Assembly: GCA_963682025.1 (NCBI GenBank)
Contig: OY821517.1
Span: 18,750,048-18,814,047 of the forward strand
Length of the DNA stretch: 64,000 nucleotides
Direction of reading: 5' to 3'
From: Cordilura impudica
Taxonomy: Eukaryota; Arthropoda; Insecta; Diptera; Scathophagidae
Shown here: positions 1 to 12,174 of the stretch, in pieces
How the letters are laid out: each line of letters starts with the position of its first letter
Position numbering within the stretch: position 1 is the first letter of the stretch
Program-made: the position numbers and the translations under genes
The notes under the pieces: generated by a model
The model's input: only the letters and a program-made list of their open reading frames with translations
What the model was told of the DNA's origin: nothing
Database searches by the model: none

Positions 1-413
1 TAAATTTGAATTTTTAGGAACATGTATTGTAAAAATACCTTTAATATCAAATAAGATACTATATGTAATATCTGCATATTTCCCTTCTGGAAAAAATTGT
101 AATAACCTTATCCTTAGTACACATCCAACGCTACTTTGTACGCTCATACATTTTTTGTTTTTAATTTTTTTTGGCTGGGATAAAAAATCAGTGAACGACA
201 TTTATTTTTCTTTCCATTTCTAGCGTTTTTTCGATCCATGGGATCTCTCTAATTTTTTTAAAAATTGTTTTTCAAAAAACCCCACCATGTCAAGTAGAAA
301 AATCTCACTTTTTACCATTTATTGAAATTCTTTATTGATTTTTTCAATTGAATAGGGTTCATCAGAACATTGAAAACCCACAAAAAAAAAACAAGTGAAA
401 AATAAATGAGAAA

Positions 414-2431
414 TTACTTTTGTATGTTAGGTAATTCTGGAAGACATCCGACGCAAATGTCGTTGTGGTGGCGAGGACAGCAATTTTTTCCACAAACATC
501 GCATGTGGTTTTAGTCTTCTTGTCATCCTTCCTGGGGCAAATATGGCATCTGGCCTAAAAATAAAAGATTTAGTTCTAAAAACAATTCAACTCTATTATC
601 ATTCAAGTTATTACCTGCTTTCGTGGAAGTTTCTCATCAACTTCGCGTACAACCTGGGAAACTCTCCCCATAATTTTTAGTGCATCCATGCTTAATTTAC
701 TTATTGTGTTCCGTCTTGAAATGTGCGCACGGTCGTCCAGTTCTGATTCCATCAGCTCTTCTGCCAGTTCAACCAATTTGTCATTCCTGTATAACTTTTT
801 GTTTCTTGTTGGCGGATTGGAGTGGCGATAAATAATGACTGTTGCTAAGGCTGCTACGTCCAATAAATTATAGAAAATAACCATTGGCCAGCGTCGAGTT
901 TGACGTGAGCAAGAATAAGTTGAAACCATTTGGTCAAACACATCAACGCCACCTTTTGTTTGGTTATAATCTATAATCATATTAGGTTTGTTTTGATAAC
1001 CAGAAATGCCTTTATCGCGATTATGTTGCGTTGATAACAAAACGACTTGTTTTTTTGGTTTTGGAACATAAGAAACCAACGCCATTTTGTCAGAAAAGCC
1101 AAATATGGATGATTGGGTTGGACGATATTGCTTTCGATTGTTTACTTTGATGGGCTCGTTATTATTATCAAGAAGCTCTTTGACGACAAATTGTTTTGGG
1201 ACATCTCTTTTATTTTTTCGAATGGTGCCAAGAATAGTAATTTTTTTGTGGAGCAACTGCCTTGCCAATTCAACGGATGTGAAAAAATTATCTATTGTCA
1301 AATTTCGCCCAGTGTAGTAGTATTTTGAAATCAACGACATCACAACATCATATCCACGTCCAAGCCCAGAACTTTGATCAGCGCTGCCAGTGTATATTGC
1401 AAACTTCAGTGGATAACCCGTTGAACTATCGTTCATCCACCAGAACTTCAGTCCATATTTAGCTGGCTTACTTGGCATGTACTGCCGAAACTTACAGCGA
1501 CCACGGAATCCTTTCAATTGCTCATCGATTGTAAGATTTGCAGATGGAATATAGTTTGCAGACAAAGTTTCATTCATTTCAGTCAGTAAAATTTGGACCG
1601 GCTGTAAAATGTTTCGATCGGCTGCATTCTGCCCACGGCGACCAATTGAATCATCGATACGAAGGAAGGTATTTATTATTTCAAAGCGTGTATAATTCAT
1701 CACAGCACGAAGGATTGTATGTCCTGTGATGGGGTGCCACAATGTACGCAAACGACGATGGCCGCCTCGCATTGCCCCAATATATAACAATATTCCAAAA
1801 TATGGATTTAGCTCGTTTAATGTCAATGGCTTCCAAGCACGTTGTGGTGCTCTATTTATATTCAATTTCATGTAAACATTCGTTTGTGTATTTGATGATT
1901 TCGTTTTTTATTTTCGTATTGAAAATTCGATTGAAAATACCGAGAAGAGACTCATTTTTCAAATTAGCAGCAGGGCCAATAGGTCCACCAGGTCTCAATA
2001 TATTACTCCCTTGAATACGAGACATTACCGATATCTCGGGCTCTTTCATCCAAATCCGTCCACTGGCAGATACAAAATATTCCTCCTTTGATGTTACATT
2101 CACAATAGGCTCTTCATTTGCTAGGAACTCATCTGGTTCAGGCAAATTTTCTATTGGACCTATTGCCTCTGCTACATCTTCATCAATGTCCTCATATTCA
2201 GCTGCAATATAAATCGAATAAATTCATTTGAATAAAAACAAATAAAAACTCACAGTCTTCGACTTCATTTTCTGCCACATAATCTGAACCATTATCTTCG
2301 TCATCACCGCCAACATCGAAAGGGTCATAATTTTCACCTTCATCAGAGTCCGCTCCCCACAATTCCCTCAGTGCTTCCTCTCTTTCATACTCATTACCGG
2401 TATTTAAACGTCTTAGTTGTCTATCCGACAC
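414..2431 (-). pseudogene. piggyBac transposase, one frameshift
   Basis: Cut-and-paste DDE transposase of the piggyBac family. Exon 1 is 2431-2254 (acidic N-terminus), exon 2 runs from 2201 to 615 and exon 3 from 554 to 414. The introns are 52 bp (2253-2202, GTGAGT...TGCAG) and 60 bp (614-555, GTAATA...TTTAG); both preserve the reading frame. The three family aspartates are present in the contexts TIDEQL, TIDNFF and GGVDVFDQM. Exon 3 supplies the C-terminal cysteine/histidine-rich zinc-binding domain (CHICPRK, CDVCGKNCC, ICVGC). The only visible lesion is a one-base frameshift where two frames overlap at 1852-1871, just before the catalytic core. Otherwise the gene is complete in length. The frameshift could be a sequencing error; if so the gene is intact. 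Confidence 0.88.
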
Positions 2432-2610
2432 TTAAAATAACAAAAAAAAATAGGTAAATTCCAAATATATTCCATAAAAAATAGAATAAAAGTAACAGTT
2501 ATAATTAATACTTACTTTTGTCACTTTTCACAACTTTTTTTACTGCTACTAATAATTTTATTATGTTTACGCACAGAGAAACGTCTGAACAACACAGTAG
2601 CTAACAACTA

Positions 2611-2757
2611 ACTGTTGTTTCTAGTTGCAATGCAAAAAAACAGCGTGGAATGCGAATGCATATTACTGTTGTTTCTAGTTGGCATGCAAAAAGAACATGG
2701 GGTGCGAATGCACCCCATGTTAGGTTTGTTTACTTTTTTTCGTGATGTAAACTAGGG
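2611..2757. repeat. piggyBac terminal region with tandem subterminal repeats
   Basis: Two imperfect direct repeats of about 53 bp (2611-2663 and 2664-2717), both starting ACTGTTGTTTCTAGTTG, lie 40 bp inside the terminus. The second contains the palindrome GGGGTGCGAATGCACCCC. Subterminal repeats are typical transposase-binding regions; that role here is inference. Confidence 0.6.
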
Positions 2758-5752
2758 TTAAATCTGAATTATTTCAACTTTTCAAATCTTTAAAACTAGA
2801 TAATCTAAATCACTATTATATATTAGCAGGGGACTTAAACTGTAAACAGGGTGATTGGGGTAACACTATTTCTAACCCCCAAGGTAATAAGTTAAAGGAA
2901 TGGTTTGCATGTTATGAAATTAGGTTTATAAGCATATTGCTTGCTTCTAACTGTCCATCTTATCCACGTTGTGGCTCATACTTAGATTTGTGTATAGCAG
3001 ACTCAAGATTAATTATTGAAAAACTGAATAATACTTTAAACTGTCTAGAAACCCTTGATTATGATAGTGATCACAAGGCTATCAAGATACAGATCTTAAA
3101 AGCGGAAAGTGACCATCCACTTACTTTTTTCAGAGAAACACCCATTTTAAAATATAATTATGCTAAGGCTAATTGGAATAAATTCAAGAACAATATCTGT
3201 TCTGAGTTGAGAGAAAATGCATCGATACCAAATGATAAAAACCTAACAAATGCAGAAATTGATTTCTTTCTGTGTAGACTTGACCAATTTATTCACAATT
3301 TGATTGAAAAATCAGTCCCAAAATATAAGGATCATAATCCTTTTGGAAAATTTACTAATGCAATATTAAAGAAACTTCAGCTTGAGAAAAGTAAAATAGT
3401 AAACATAATTAAAAGGCACAATAGACTAGAAATAATTTTGACCCAACCAGACATTAATCTACTCAAATCGAAACTAAAACTCATCAAAAAACTAATTAAT
3501 GATAACTTTACTCTGGCAGTAAATAAACACTTTCACGATAAACTGATGAAAATTGACCAGAAAGATCCCTCAAACATGTTTAGTGAGACTAGAAAACAGT
3601 TCAAAACCGCACAACCCTTAAATATGGACATTATTAGAGTACCACAGGAAAATGAAATATGGATAAAAAACGCAGGAATAAGACCTGAGTTGTTAGAAAA
3701 GGATCTGAATAATGATGACTTTTTAATAAAGGATGAGGAACATAAAGTAAACGTAATTGGAACCTTCTTAGAATCAGTTCAATCTCATAAAGAGATCGAC
3801 GATGATAATAACTTACATGTCGAAGTTGATACTTGTTTTTCCAGATTTTTGGAAGAAAAAAATCAGTATGAATGCAACAAATCAACCATTGCCACATTTA
3901 ATACATGTAACAAGGCCAATGATTTAACTGAATCTCTCAAGTATTTTATTTCTAGGGATAAAATTATATATATTTTTAGAAACTTAAGAAAGAAATTGTC
4001 AACAGGTGTTGATAACATTCCCAATATAGTACTGAAAAATATACCAGATGAAATTATCTTAGAGTATTGTACTCTTTTTAACAATATGTTAAATAACTCC
4101 TACTTTCCTCATGCGTGGAAAATAGCTAAAGTGGTTGTCATACCTAAGAAAGATAAAGACTCATGCAATCCAAAAAACTTGCGAGCTATTAGTTTACTTC
4201 CAAACATAAGCAAATTTTTGAGGTTTGCATCAATGATAACATACTTGAACAATGTAAGGAAAAGAGATTAATAAATGACAAGCAATTCGGGTTTAAGTTT
4301 AAATATTCCACAATCCATGCGATACATTTGCTAGTTTCGAATATACAATGGAATTTAAATAAATCCTTAGGTACTGGAGCTTGTTTAGTAGATTTTGAAA
4401 AGGCCTTTGATAATATCTGGATACCTGGATTAATTTGTAAACTATTGAATTATGGATTTCCAATATATTTGACTATATTAATACATAACATGCTAAACAA
4501 TAAATGTTTTCAAGTTTACCTTGGAAGGACAATAAGTTCAAGGAAATTTATCATCGTAAATGGTTTACAACAAGGAACTGTAAATGCACCAATTCTATTT
4601 AATATATACATACATGACCTATTAAACAAAATTGAGAACATTATTGGCTTTGCTGATGATATCGTTATTTATCACTCTGATGATAAAATTGATAAAATTA
4701 ACTAAAAATTACAAAAGTGCTTTTATATTATAGAAAAATACACAATAGACTGGCAGATGAAAATCAATCTGAATAAGTGCGAAACAATTCTCTTCCGTCC
4801 CCCGGTCGGAAAATGTAACAACAACATAAAACGTAACTGGAAATTATTTGGTTTGAAATCTCTTAACAATGTAACTATTCCAAATAAACAAATGGTGAAA
4901 TATCTAGGTATTCATTTAGACAAATTCCTATATTTTAATGAGCACATAAATCTACAAATTAGGAAAGCACAAAAAACATTTTTCTTATATAAAAAACTAT
5001 TTTTTTCAAATTATATCAAAACAAGGGTCAAGATAATTATGTACCAGTCCTTAATAAGACCAATTCTTTCATATGGTTGCCAAATTTGGTACAACATATC
5101 CCCTTCGTATATGGAAAAACTGAGGGTATTTGAAAGAAAATGCCTAAGGAACTGTACATCGCTTTACAGATCTCCAAATAGCGACTATAAAAAGTTTATA
5201 TCAAACAAAGTTTTGTACAATGAAGCAAAAGTAAGCAGGATTGACAACTTTATAATACACCTTATAAGAAATCATATCCTAAAAAGCACAGAATATATCG
5301 AAAATAATCTAATTATGGACCCATATTATTCAAATTATGAATATATATCTAAAACCTTACAATCGGGTTACATTCCACCGGAAGCCTTTCTCTTCCTAGA
5401 TCAGAATGGATACATCCAGAATGAAATAGGCATACCTATAATTTACCACATTTATAGAAGACCAAATATTATAGCCATAACATGCAAACTACTTTCAAAC
5501 GAAAATTCAAGATTCAACACTAGTGTTTATATATCAAAATCAGACCTTAATACTAAAAAATATTGGTGGCTTACCAAATAATTTATCTTTTTTTTTTTTA
5601 ATTTACCCTTAGACCACTCATTTTATTCTCCTATTATATAAAATGAGCTTTTTTTCAAATTTTGTGTATATATATATATCTTTAAACTGTTTGTTTATTT
5701 ATAGTTACTAATATATATTTTTCTTTGATTAAATAAACGTTAAAAAAAAAAG
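2758..5752 (+). pseudogene. Jockey-like non-LTR retrotransposon ORF2 (endonuclease-reverse transcriptase)
   Basis: The ORF is open from the TTAA junction at 2758. It begins inside the apurinic endonuclease domain (AGDLN at about 2828, then SYLDLCIAD and SDHKAIKI). Reverse transcriptase motifs follow: STGVDNIP, NLRAISLLPNISK, LVDFEKAFDNIW, GLQQGTVNAPILFNIY and the catalytic FADD at about 4653. The C-terminal part runs to the stop at 5581. A 3' UTR with AATAAA precedes an A-run ending near 5752. Only two lesions are visible: a frameshift near 4215 and an in-frame TAA at 4703-4705. The 5' half of the element is not in the window, because the piggyBac element occupies the point where it should continue. 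Jockey clade is my best guess from motif style; a related decayed copy lies at 12175-13216. Confidence 0.82.
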
Positions 5753-6960
5753 TTTATTTGACTTTACTGATTTAGGTTAAAAATGCATTGTGTTCTATTC
5801 TATTGAACCAAGAAATTAAGGAGGAATTTTATACTTGACTACAAGCAAGGATAGGAAAGTATTGTCATAATGCATTTTCATAAGATTTTTTGTGTTTAAA
5901 TTGTCATTTGAAGAATCAGGTATTTTTCTTCAAAAGTAAATTTTTTTGTTTTTTTTCTGAATTTTCAAATTATTTAGTTTTTTTAATTTTTAACTTTCTA
6001 AAAATACGCAACATTGCTGAGAAATTGTAAATTGTATTGTAATAATTTAATTAATTTTAAATATGCTGTAGGTATTGCAATCTTTTTTGATTTTGAATAG
6101 GAGTAAACAATTTCTATGTCAGTATTTCATTTCTTTTCTATTTATTATGTTTTGATTTTGGAATCGAACCTGAGACGTATGATAATAGAGCCGAAATTTG
6201 TGTTGCTTAGTTTTAGCACACACTGAGAAGGATGATACTGTTTAGTAAATGTTAAGATATTTCACCGAAATCTAATTTCTAAGGTCATAAGTTGAATGAC
6301 TATGGTGATATTAAAAATGTATTTTGTTTGGAAGGTACCACGCCCTCTCTTCCAGTCCCGATAATTTTTTGAGTCGACTACCCACATTTACAACTAACGA
6401 ACTCACACTAAGGTTTACTACTCTCGATATATGGAGAGGAGAAATGTTTACTTTGCCAAAGCAAAAGAAAATCCACCAGAGCTCGAACCGAACCTATGTT
6501 ATCAAAATTAGATCGATAACTTTTATGGTTCTAGAGATCATTCCTTAAAAACAAAAGCACCAACGATTTTATATATTAAGACGAGTAAAAGGTATGAAAA
6601 AATTGTTCGTTTTATATTCGAATTAAATGAAAAATTTTTTATCGATAATTCTTATGAAAAAAATCATCAAAAATTATTTTCAGCAAAACTGGATGGATAA
6701 CATAAAAAAGAAGTTGTGTAATAGTAGTGTTTTTTTCCAACTCGAAAGCAGATTTTTTGTAAGAATAATATACCTTTTGAATAAAAAATCAACCACTTTC
6801 AGAAAGACACTTTCCGATATCTCTTCTTCTCACTGTTGCCAATTGGGTAATTATTTGTTTATAATTTTACATTTTGAAATTAAATACATATCACTTACAC
6901 TTCGGTATTATGAATGATAATGAAAATTGATAAAAAGCTTAACTTATTTTCTTTTAACCA
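5753..6960. other. AT-rich intergenic stretch, no gene seen
   Basis: Short open frames at 6324-6548 and 6627-6917 have no recognisable domain, no splice partners and low-complexity composition. No repeat family from elsewhere in the window was recognised here. Confidence 0.5.
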
Positions 6961-6973
6961 CTCAAAATCAACC

Positions 6974-7030
6974 TATAAATGCGAAAATGTTGCTACCTAA
7001 AAGTTATCAGTTCTCAATAGAGTTTTAAAG
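6974..7030 (+). promoter_or_regulatory. core promoter of secreted-protein gene 1
   Basis: TATAAA at 6974-6979 is followed about 33 bp later by an initiator-like TCAGTT (7007-7012) and the block CTCAATAGAGTTTTAAAG (7013-7030). That 18-bp block is identical at 22062-22079, at the same distance from the TATA box of gene 3. The start codon follows at 7064. Confidence 0.65.
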
Positions 7031-7063
7031 AAAACACAACAAAAATATCAAAAGTTAATCAAA

Positions 7064-7590
7064 ATGTTCACTTTGAAAATTTTTGTTATTACTTTACTCG
7101 CATCTGTTGCATTCTGTTTAGGAGCTGAGGAGGAGACAATAAGTGTGGAAACTAATGTAGTAGAATCAAATCCTGCGGAAACAGCTATTTTAACACAATT
7201 GGTAGTCCAGGAAAGTGCTTCTCCTTATGCTTCGTATAGTTACAAATGTACAAAAGGAACATATGTGTCAAGTAAGTTATTTTCCAAATACAAATTTATA
7301 TATTTTATTTCAATAAACTTCATTTTTATTTCTCAGATCATCTGGCTTGTACTGCCGCCGATAATGCAGCTTGGTTCACCCCCCGTAATGTTGAGTTGAA
7401 GCTGCGTTGTCCAAAGAGTGGTTCTGGTTTAAATTATTTAACACGCGTTGAGATAGATTTCGTAGTATCATCTCGAAATGTTAACTGCTTCGTAAATGAG
7501 GGAGGAATTGGTTTGAGTTATATTGGCATGACCGTAAAAGCTTTGAATACTGTGAATTTTAGTTATACTGCTAAATTTTATGCAAATTAA
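7064..7590 (+). CDS. small secreted protein, MBF2-like, gene 1
   Basis: Exons 7064-7271 and 7337-7590; the 65-bp intron (GTAAGT...CTCAG) is phase 1. The product is 153 residues: a hydrophobic signal peptide of about 20, an acidic linker, then a globular domain with cysteines in SYKC, LACTA, LRCPK and VNCFV, probably two disulfides. The last 45 residues (VNEGGIG, then IGMTVKAL, ending AKFYAN) resemble the Gly-rich and terminal strands of the MBF2 / probable salivary secreted peptide family of insects. The start is the first ATG after a good promoter. AATAAA is at 7637-7642. The ortholog and function are unknown to me; extracellular or salivary/gut location is inferred from the signal peptide and family. 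The gene structure is well supported by five paralogs in the window, the family name less so. Confidence 0.8.
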
Positions 7591-8427
7591 ATGATTTGAA
7601 ATAATATTAGCACAATATTAAAAGAAAAAAAAGACAAATAAATAATGAACATTCCAAACGATATCAATATAGCAAAAAAAAAAAAAATCGTAGTTTTGAT
7701 AGCAGCGCTCCCTAATAACTTGCTTCCTAGAGCACCGTAATGTAAGATAGAAGACAGAAGATATTTACTTTCTGCCTTTATTTCTTCTAAAAAATTCAGA
7801 TAAGAAGGTAGAATTTTACTATCTGAACCAGTGCCTTTAATTCATTTAAAGAGGCATGATTTTTATGCACATATGTGATATGAAAGAAGCATATTTATTT
7901 CAGCTGCTGTAAAAGGGACGTCCCGAACAAAAATTATAATCATAATCTAGAGGACAATGGCAAAAACAAAGAGCTGTTCACATTACAAGGCTTGTAATTG
8001 ATCTGGCTATGTTAATATAGGGAAAGCTAAAAATTGTTCGTACTAACTCTTGTATATAAAAGAAAAATCATTTCTCATGTTCTTCTCTTTCAAATGTTGA
8101 GTTGAATAGTTGATTAAGCATGAGCTGAAGTAATAGGCAGAAGGATGCTGAAGATGAACAAGTCGCTTTGTTCGAAAGTAGTTACTCCATCTAGCGCTGT
8201 CTTAAATTTTTTTTTCTCCAATATTTCTCTTACCTTAAAAAAATTATTATCTTTTTCAACCAAAAATCATTATAATAACCAAAAATCATCACAAGCTGGC
8301 AAGTTGTTTTTGCTGATAACACTAGCGAACAAGAATTTTGGAATAAAAAAGTATCCTCAATAATAATTAAAGTTCACTGATGTGTTCCAGAAACCAGCGT
8401 AACCAAATTATAGTAAATCTTATATAT
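7591..8427. other. intergenic, no gene seen
   Basis: It starts with the 3' flank of gene 1. The open frame at 8145-8363 is AT-rich with no recognisable feature. Confidence 0.45.
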
Positions 8428-9101
8428 AACAAGTAAGAAAATTATAGCCGGTCTACCTACATGCGTTTAGAAAACCTATCTCTTAGGCCCAACCAATTGG
8501 ATATAGAAAATAAACAAAAAACAAATTTGAGTGGCATTATTAACTTTTTTTCCTTTGAATATGAAAAACTTCATATGGGGTGCTATATTTATATGGGGAC
8601 TAGGTCGAAAAATGGATCGATCCTGACCATATTTGGTAAAGTCACTTATATTTTGAAGAAATATACACAAACCAAATTTGAGAAAAATCTGAACAATATT
8701 TTTGATTTTTTGATAGATTAAAGTGAATTTCGGTACGCTGCTTTTTATGGGGGCTATGACTAGGAATCATCCTCTAGGGCATAGGTTCCCACCTCAATTT
8801 GCTTCATGGACCCCTTGGGATATTTTTACAAGCTCGCGGACCCCCAAACATTTTTATTTAAAAAAATTATTAAAACAAATTTGAAAATAAAAAAAAAATA
8901 TGTTTATTAAAAAAAAAAACGTTAAAAACTAAATAAAAAAATTTTAAAAAATGTTTTGCAAAAAAAAAAAAAAAATAAAAAAGATTTATAATTCAAAAAT
9001 AAATAAAAATAACAGAAACTTTTAAAATTCAAAAAGGAACAAAACATTTCAAAATAAATGGATTTATCCCATTTCAAGAATAATTAAGAAAAATTAAAAT
9101 A

Positions 9102-9340
9102 TATCGATGGCTTAATATAAAAAGGCCCTAACTCGATTTTTTGTTACTTGACAGGAGAAGGAAAAAACTCATTAAAATCCGTAAAATTTTAGATACAAAA
9201 AAAGTTTTATACAATTTCCAAAAATTTGCATTAAAACTTTTTTTGTATCTAAAATTTTACGGATTTTATTAAGTCTTTTCCTTCTCCTGTCAAGTAAAAA
9301 AAATCGAGCTAGGGCCTTTTTATATTAAGCCATCGGTATA
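9102..9340. mobile_element. palindromic MITE inside the hAT element
   Basis: Two arms of about 105-110 bp (9104-9214 and 9226-9336) are nearly perfect inverted copies, separated by about 12 bp. The outer ends read CGATGGCTTAATATAAAAAG and each arm contains ACTTGACAGGAGAAGG. Flanking TA dinucleotides could be the target duplication. No coding capacity. Confidence 0.8.
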
Positions 9341-9515
9341 GAAATAATAACTAAAAGAATAAATACTTGAGATCACATTTGTAATCAGTTGAAACATAAA
9401 ATATCACTTCAAATTTTTTTTTTGAAACACAAAATACATTTTTTACTAACACAAGCATAAAAGTCCATTAAAAATAAAATATTATTTAAAATACTCTATA
9501 ATAAGATTCATATTT

Positions 9516-11255
9516 TTAAAGTCTGATATAATTCTTTTGCTTGACAAGGTCGGCAATGTTTGGAGATATTTTGGATAGCGCACATCTAATAACGCTTTCA
9601 ACATCCAAACGTGAGCGGTACTTATTTTTAATGCATAAAAGGGCAGAAAAGCTGGTTTCACATAAATGTGTTGTTGAAAACTGAACTAAAAGTGTCAATG
9701 ATTCAGATCCAACATGCGGATACACTTTGTAATATTTCAGCCAGAATGTCTCTATTTCCATAGAACCAAAGCCATTTTTTGCACATGAGTTGCACTTTAG
9801 CTCTATTAATTCTTCTTGAAAGGCATCGGGTATGTCACCAATAGTCACATTAAAATGATTGCGAAGTAAATTAGTTTGCCAAGATTCCGTTTGGAACTCT
9901 GGAAAATATCTGGTGATGATGAATTCACAGCGTATCTAAATGTTTTGTAATTACACTTTTTAAATTTATATTTTGGATATTGCAAGAATCCATGATATCA
10001 TTAAGAAGCGGAAAAGATAAATAATTCGGCGTAGCTGTTTGAAGACGACTTTTCCACAGTAAAATTTTAGATATAAAAGCATTAATTGAATCAAATGCTA
10101 TTAAAATATTCATTTGATTGCCTTGTAATCTTAAGTTAAGGTTGTTTAATGCTTCAAAAAAATCAGTAATGTATGCGAAATAAAAAATAAATGTTGCATC
10201 CGTAAATCTTTCATAAAGATTGCCACTTTTTTCTTTTAAAAGAAAAACTTCAACCTCAGTCTTTAATTCAAACAACCTTTTCAGCATATTTCCTTTTGAC
10301 AGCCAACGCACCTCTATGTGGAATAATAATTTTGTTTGCTCTGCATTGGGATCTTGATATAGCACTCCAAAAATTCTAGTTCTCAATGCACTGGTCTTAA
10401 CAAAATTAACGACATCTATTGCAGTCTGCATAGCACTTTTCAGTTCATCTGGAAGGGTTTTAGCAGCAAGTGATTGTCGATGAATTATGCAGTGTGACAC
10501 AGTCATATCTTTATTCATATCTATTTAAAAACCCAGATCGAGAACCCATCATTGACGGTGCACAATCAGTGCATATTCCCACTACTTTTTTCCAGGGAAT
10601 ATTGTTTTTTATTAGAAAATCAGAAAGGGTTTGAAAAATATCAATATCAGTTCCTTTTGATGTTGTAGGCAGCGTTTTCATAAATAAAAGCTCTTCACAA
10701 AATTCATTTTCTGCAATAAATCTGCAATAAAATAAAAGTTGGCTTGAATAAGAAACGTCTGTGGTTTCATCACATTTAAGAGCAATGAATGGTGAATTCT
10801 TAATTTTTTCTAATAACAGCTGCCTAATATTTTGTACCATATCATTAATTCTTCTTTTGACAGTGTTATTTGACAGAGCTACTTTCATCAGCTTATCTTT
10901 ATTGTATCAAGCATTACGTTACCAACTGCGGCAATACAAGGTTTGATCAAGTCTTCTCCAATTGTGTGTGTCTTTTTGTTTTTAGCAATTAACATTGCTA
11001 TTTTATAGGAAGCTTCCATAGCCCTTTCCTGTTCAACATTTAAATCACCTGTGGAATCCAATCTTCTTTATTCAGTGATCTGATTTTAGAAGCAAAAAAA
11101 TCTGCATTTTTATCTTTAAATTGTGGGTGGTTTGTAATTAGATGCCTTTCTAATTGTGCTGGCTTCATAGCATCATTGGAAAGGGTCTTGAAGCAAATTG
11201 CACACTGAGGCATTACAATATCGTTATTTTTTACAAATGTAATTCCGAAATTCAT
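9516..11255 (-). pseudogene. hAT transposase (ZBED5/SCAND3-like), broken
   Basis: Four collinear minus-strand pieces in different frames. 11255-11040 holds a BED-type zinc finger (CAICFKTL followed by LERHLITNH). 10888-10511 carries the first catalytic part (LKCDETTDV, GICTDCAPSMMG). 10518-9925 continues with SHCIIHRQSLAAK and the helical insertion region with EVRWLSKGNMLKRLFEL. 9848-9516 is the C-terminal dimerisation domain (CETSFSALLCIKNKYRSRL). At least three breaks of frame or stops separate the pieces, so the gene is dead. The family call rests on these motifs and on the element's ends and 8-bp duplication. Confidence 0.85.
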
Positions 11256-12174
11256 ATAACTTTCGTCATATTTTCTTTTTTTTTGACATATTTTGGATTT
11301 TATTACTAGTTAAAAAAACACACACACGACTAATGACAATAAATATGAAATGAAAATAAAAACAAAATCAGCTGATTTATCTAGTGATGGTAAACATGGT
11401 ATATGTGATATCAGTGTTGATCGAGAGGTACGATATCAATTTTAGTACACAATTATCAAAAGCTCGTTTCATTGCAAGATATATAGTATTTTATTTAAAT
11501 TACTTTTATGCTTAAAAAACAAATATTTAAATTTTACAAATAAATTTTTTATTATAATTTTATGAAATTAATTATTTTTTTAAAATTATTTTAATGGGTT
11601 GGGTATCTTTATCAAGAGTGCTGTTAATTTCTTTTTTTATATTTCGTTTTAAAAGTTAATTTTGCCAGAACAGTTCGCGGACCCCCTGGAAAGCCTCCAC
11701 GGACCCCTGGGGGTCCGCGGACCACCATTTGGGAATCATTGCTCTAGGGTTTATTTTGGGACTACTGATTAATGGGTGTAATAAACACACAACAAACCCA
11801 ATTTGACAAAGATCTATATGATAATTGGGATCATATGGCAATTTAAGTCGATTTCATAGGTGTCATTTGTATGAGTAATAGGTCTGAACAATCACCGATT
11901 TTCGCCAATTTCAATAGCGTTTATGGAATGGTTGATATTTCATCAAAATATGTTCACATTTGCGACCTGTAGTTTGATTGCAAGGTTTACATGGATACAC
12001 AGACGGACAGACGGACGGATGGCCGGACATCGCTAAATTATACCATAACCACAATGTGGTATAGGGTATAAAAACTAAAATTATTACTACTATAAAAAAA
12101 CATAACCGATTAGAATTTTTTTGACACATATAGCACTCGAGATACTTGAAACTAAATTAAAAATAATCACAAAA

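Larger units (their letters stand above)
1..2757 (-). mobile_element. piggyBac-type DNA transposon, left end outside the window
   Basis: The right end is sharp: the terminal bases read CCCTAG on the minus strand and abut TTAA at 2758-2761, the target site this superfamily uses. The transposase gene lies at 414-2431. I found no matching TTAA-CCC end in 1-413, so the left terminus is probably beyond the window. Positions 1-413 contain no gene and are presumably the 3' non-coding part of the element. Confidence 0.85.
8780..11741 (-). mobile_element. hAT transposon with 8-bp target duplication
   Basis: Flanked by perfect 8-bp duplications CTCTAGGG at 8772-8779 and 11742-11749. The terminal inverted repeats are CATAGGTTCCCA on the left and CAATGATTCCCA on the right (reverse complement), the usual TTCCCA-containing hAT ends. 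Removing the element rejoins a family A repeat in register. It carries a transposase remnant (9516-11255) and a palindromic MITE (9102-9340). The interval 8840-9060 is poly-A-rich non-coding sequence. Confidence 0.9.
8428..12073 (+). mobile_element. family A repeat (mini-me/INE-1-like), copy 1, split by a hAT element
   Basis: The repeat occupies 8428-8779 and 11750-12073. Full copies in this window are about 740 bp. One end reads AACAAGTAAGAAAATTATAG followed by a short CGGTCTAGACCG-type palindrome; the middle has a GACGGACGG microsatellite followed by a CGACTCAGAAAGTGATTCTG segment; the other end is GTATAGGGTATAAAAA. There is no coding capacity. The tetranucleotide core and termini resemble the dipteran mini-me/INE-1 (Helentron-like) repeats; that assignment is inference. 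This copy lacks part of the segment after the microsatellite. Confidence 0.7.

Noticed and set aside
2937..4271. 444-residue frame as a host gene
   Set aside because: It contains endonuclease and reverse transcriptase motifs and runs into the broken remainder of a LINE.
6160..6170. tRNA B-box-like GGTTCGATTCC on the minus strand
   Set aside because: No A box at the right distance, no cloverleaf could be drawn and there is no SINE-like tail; a single 11-bp match is expected by chance.
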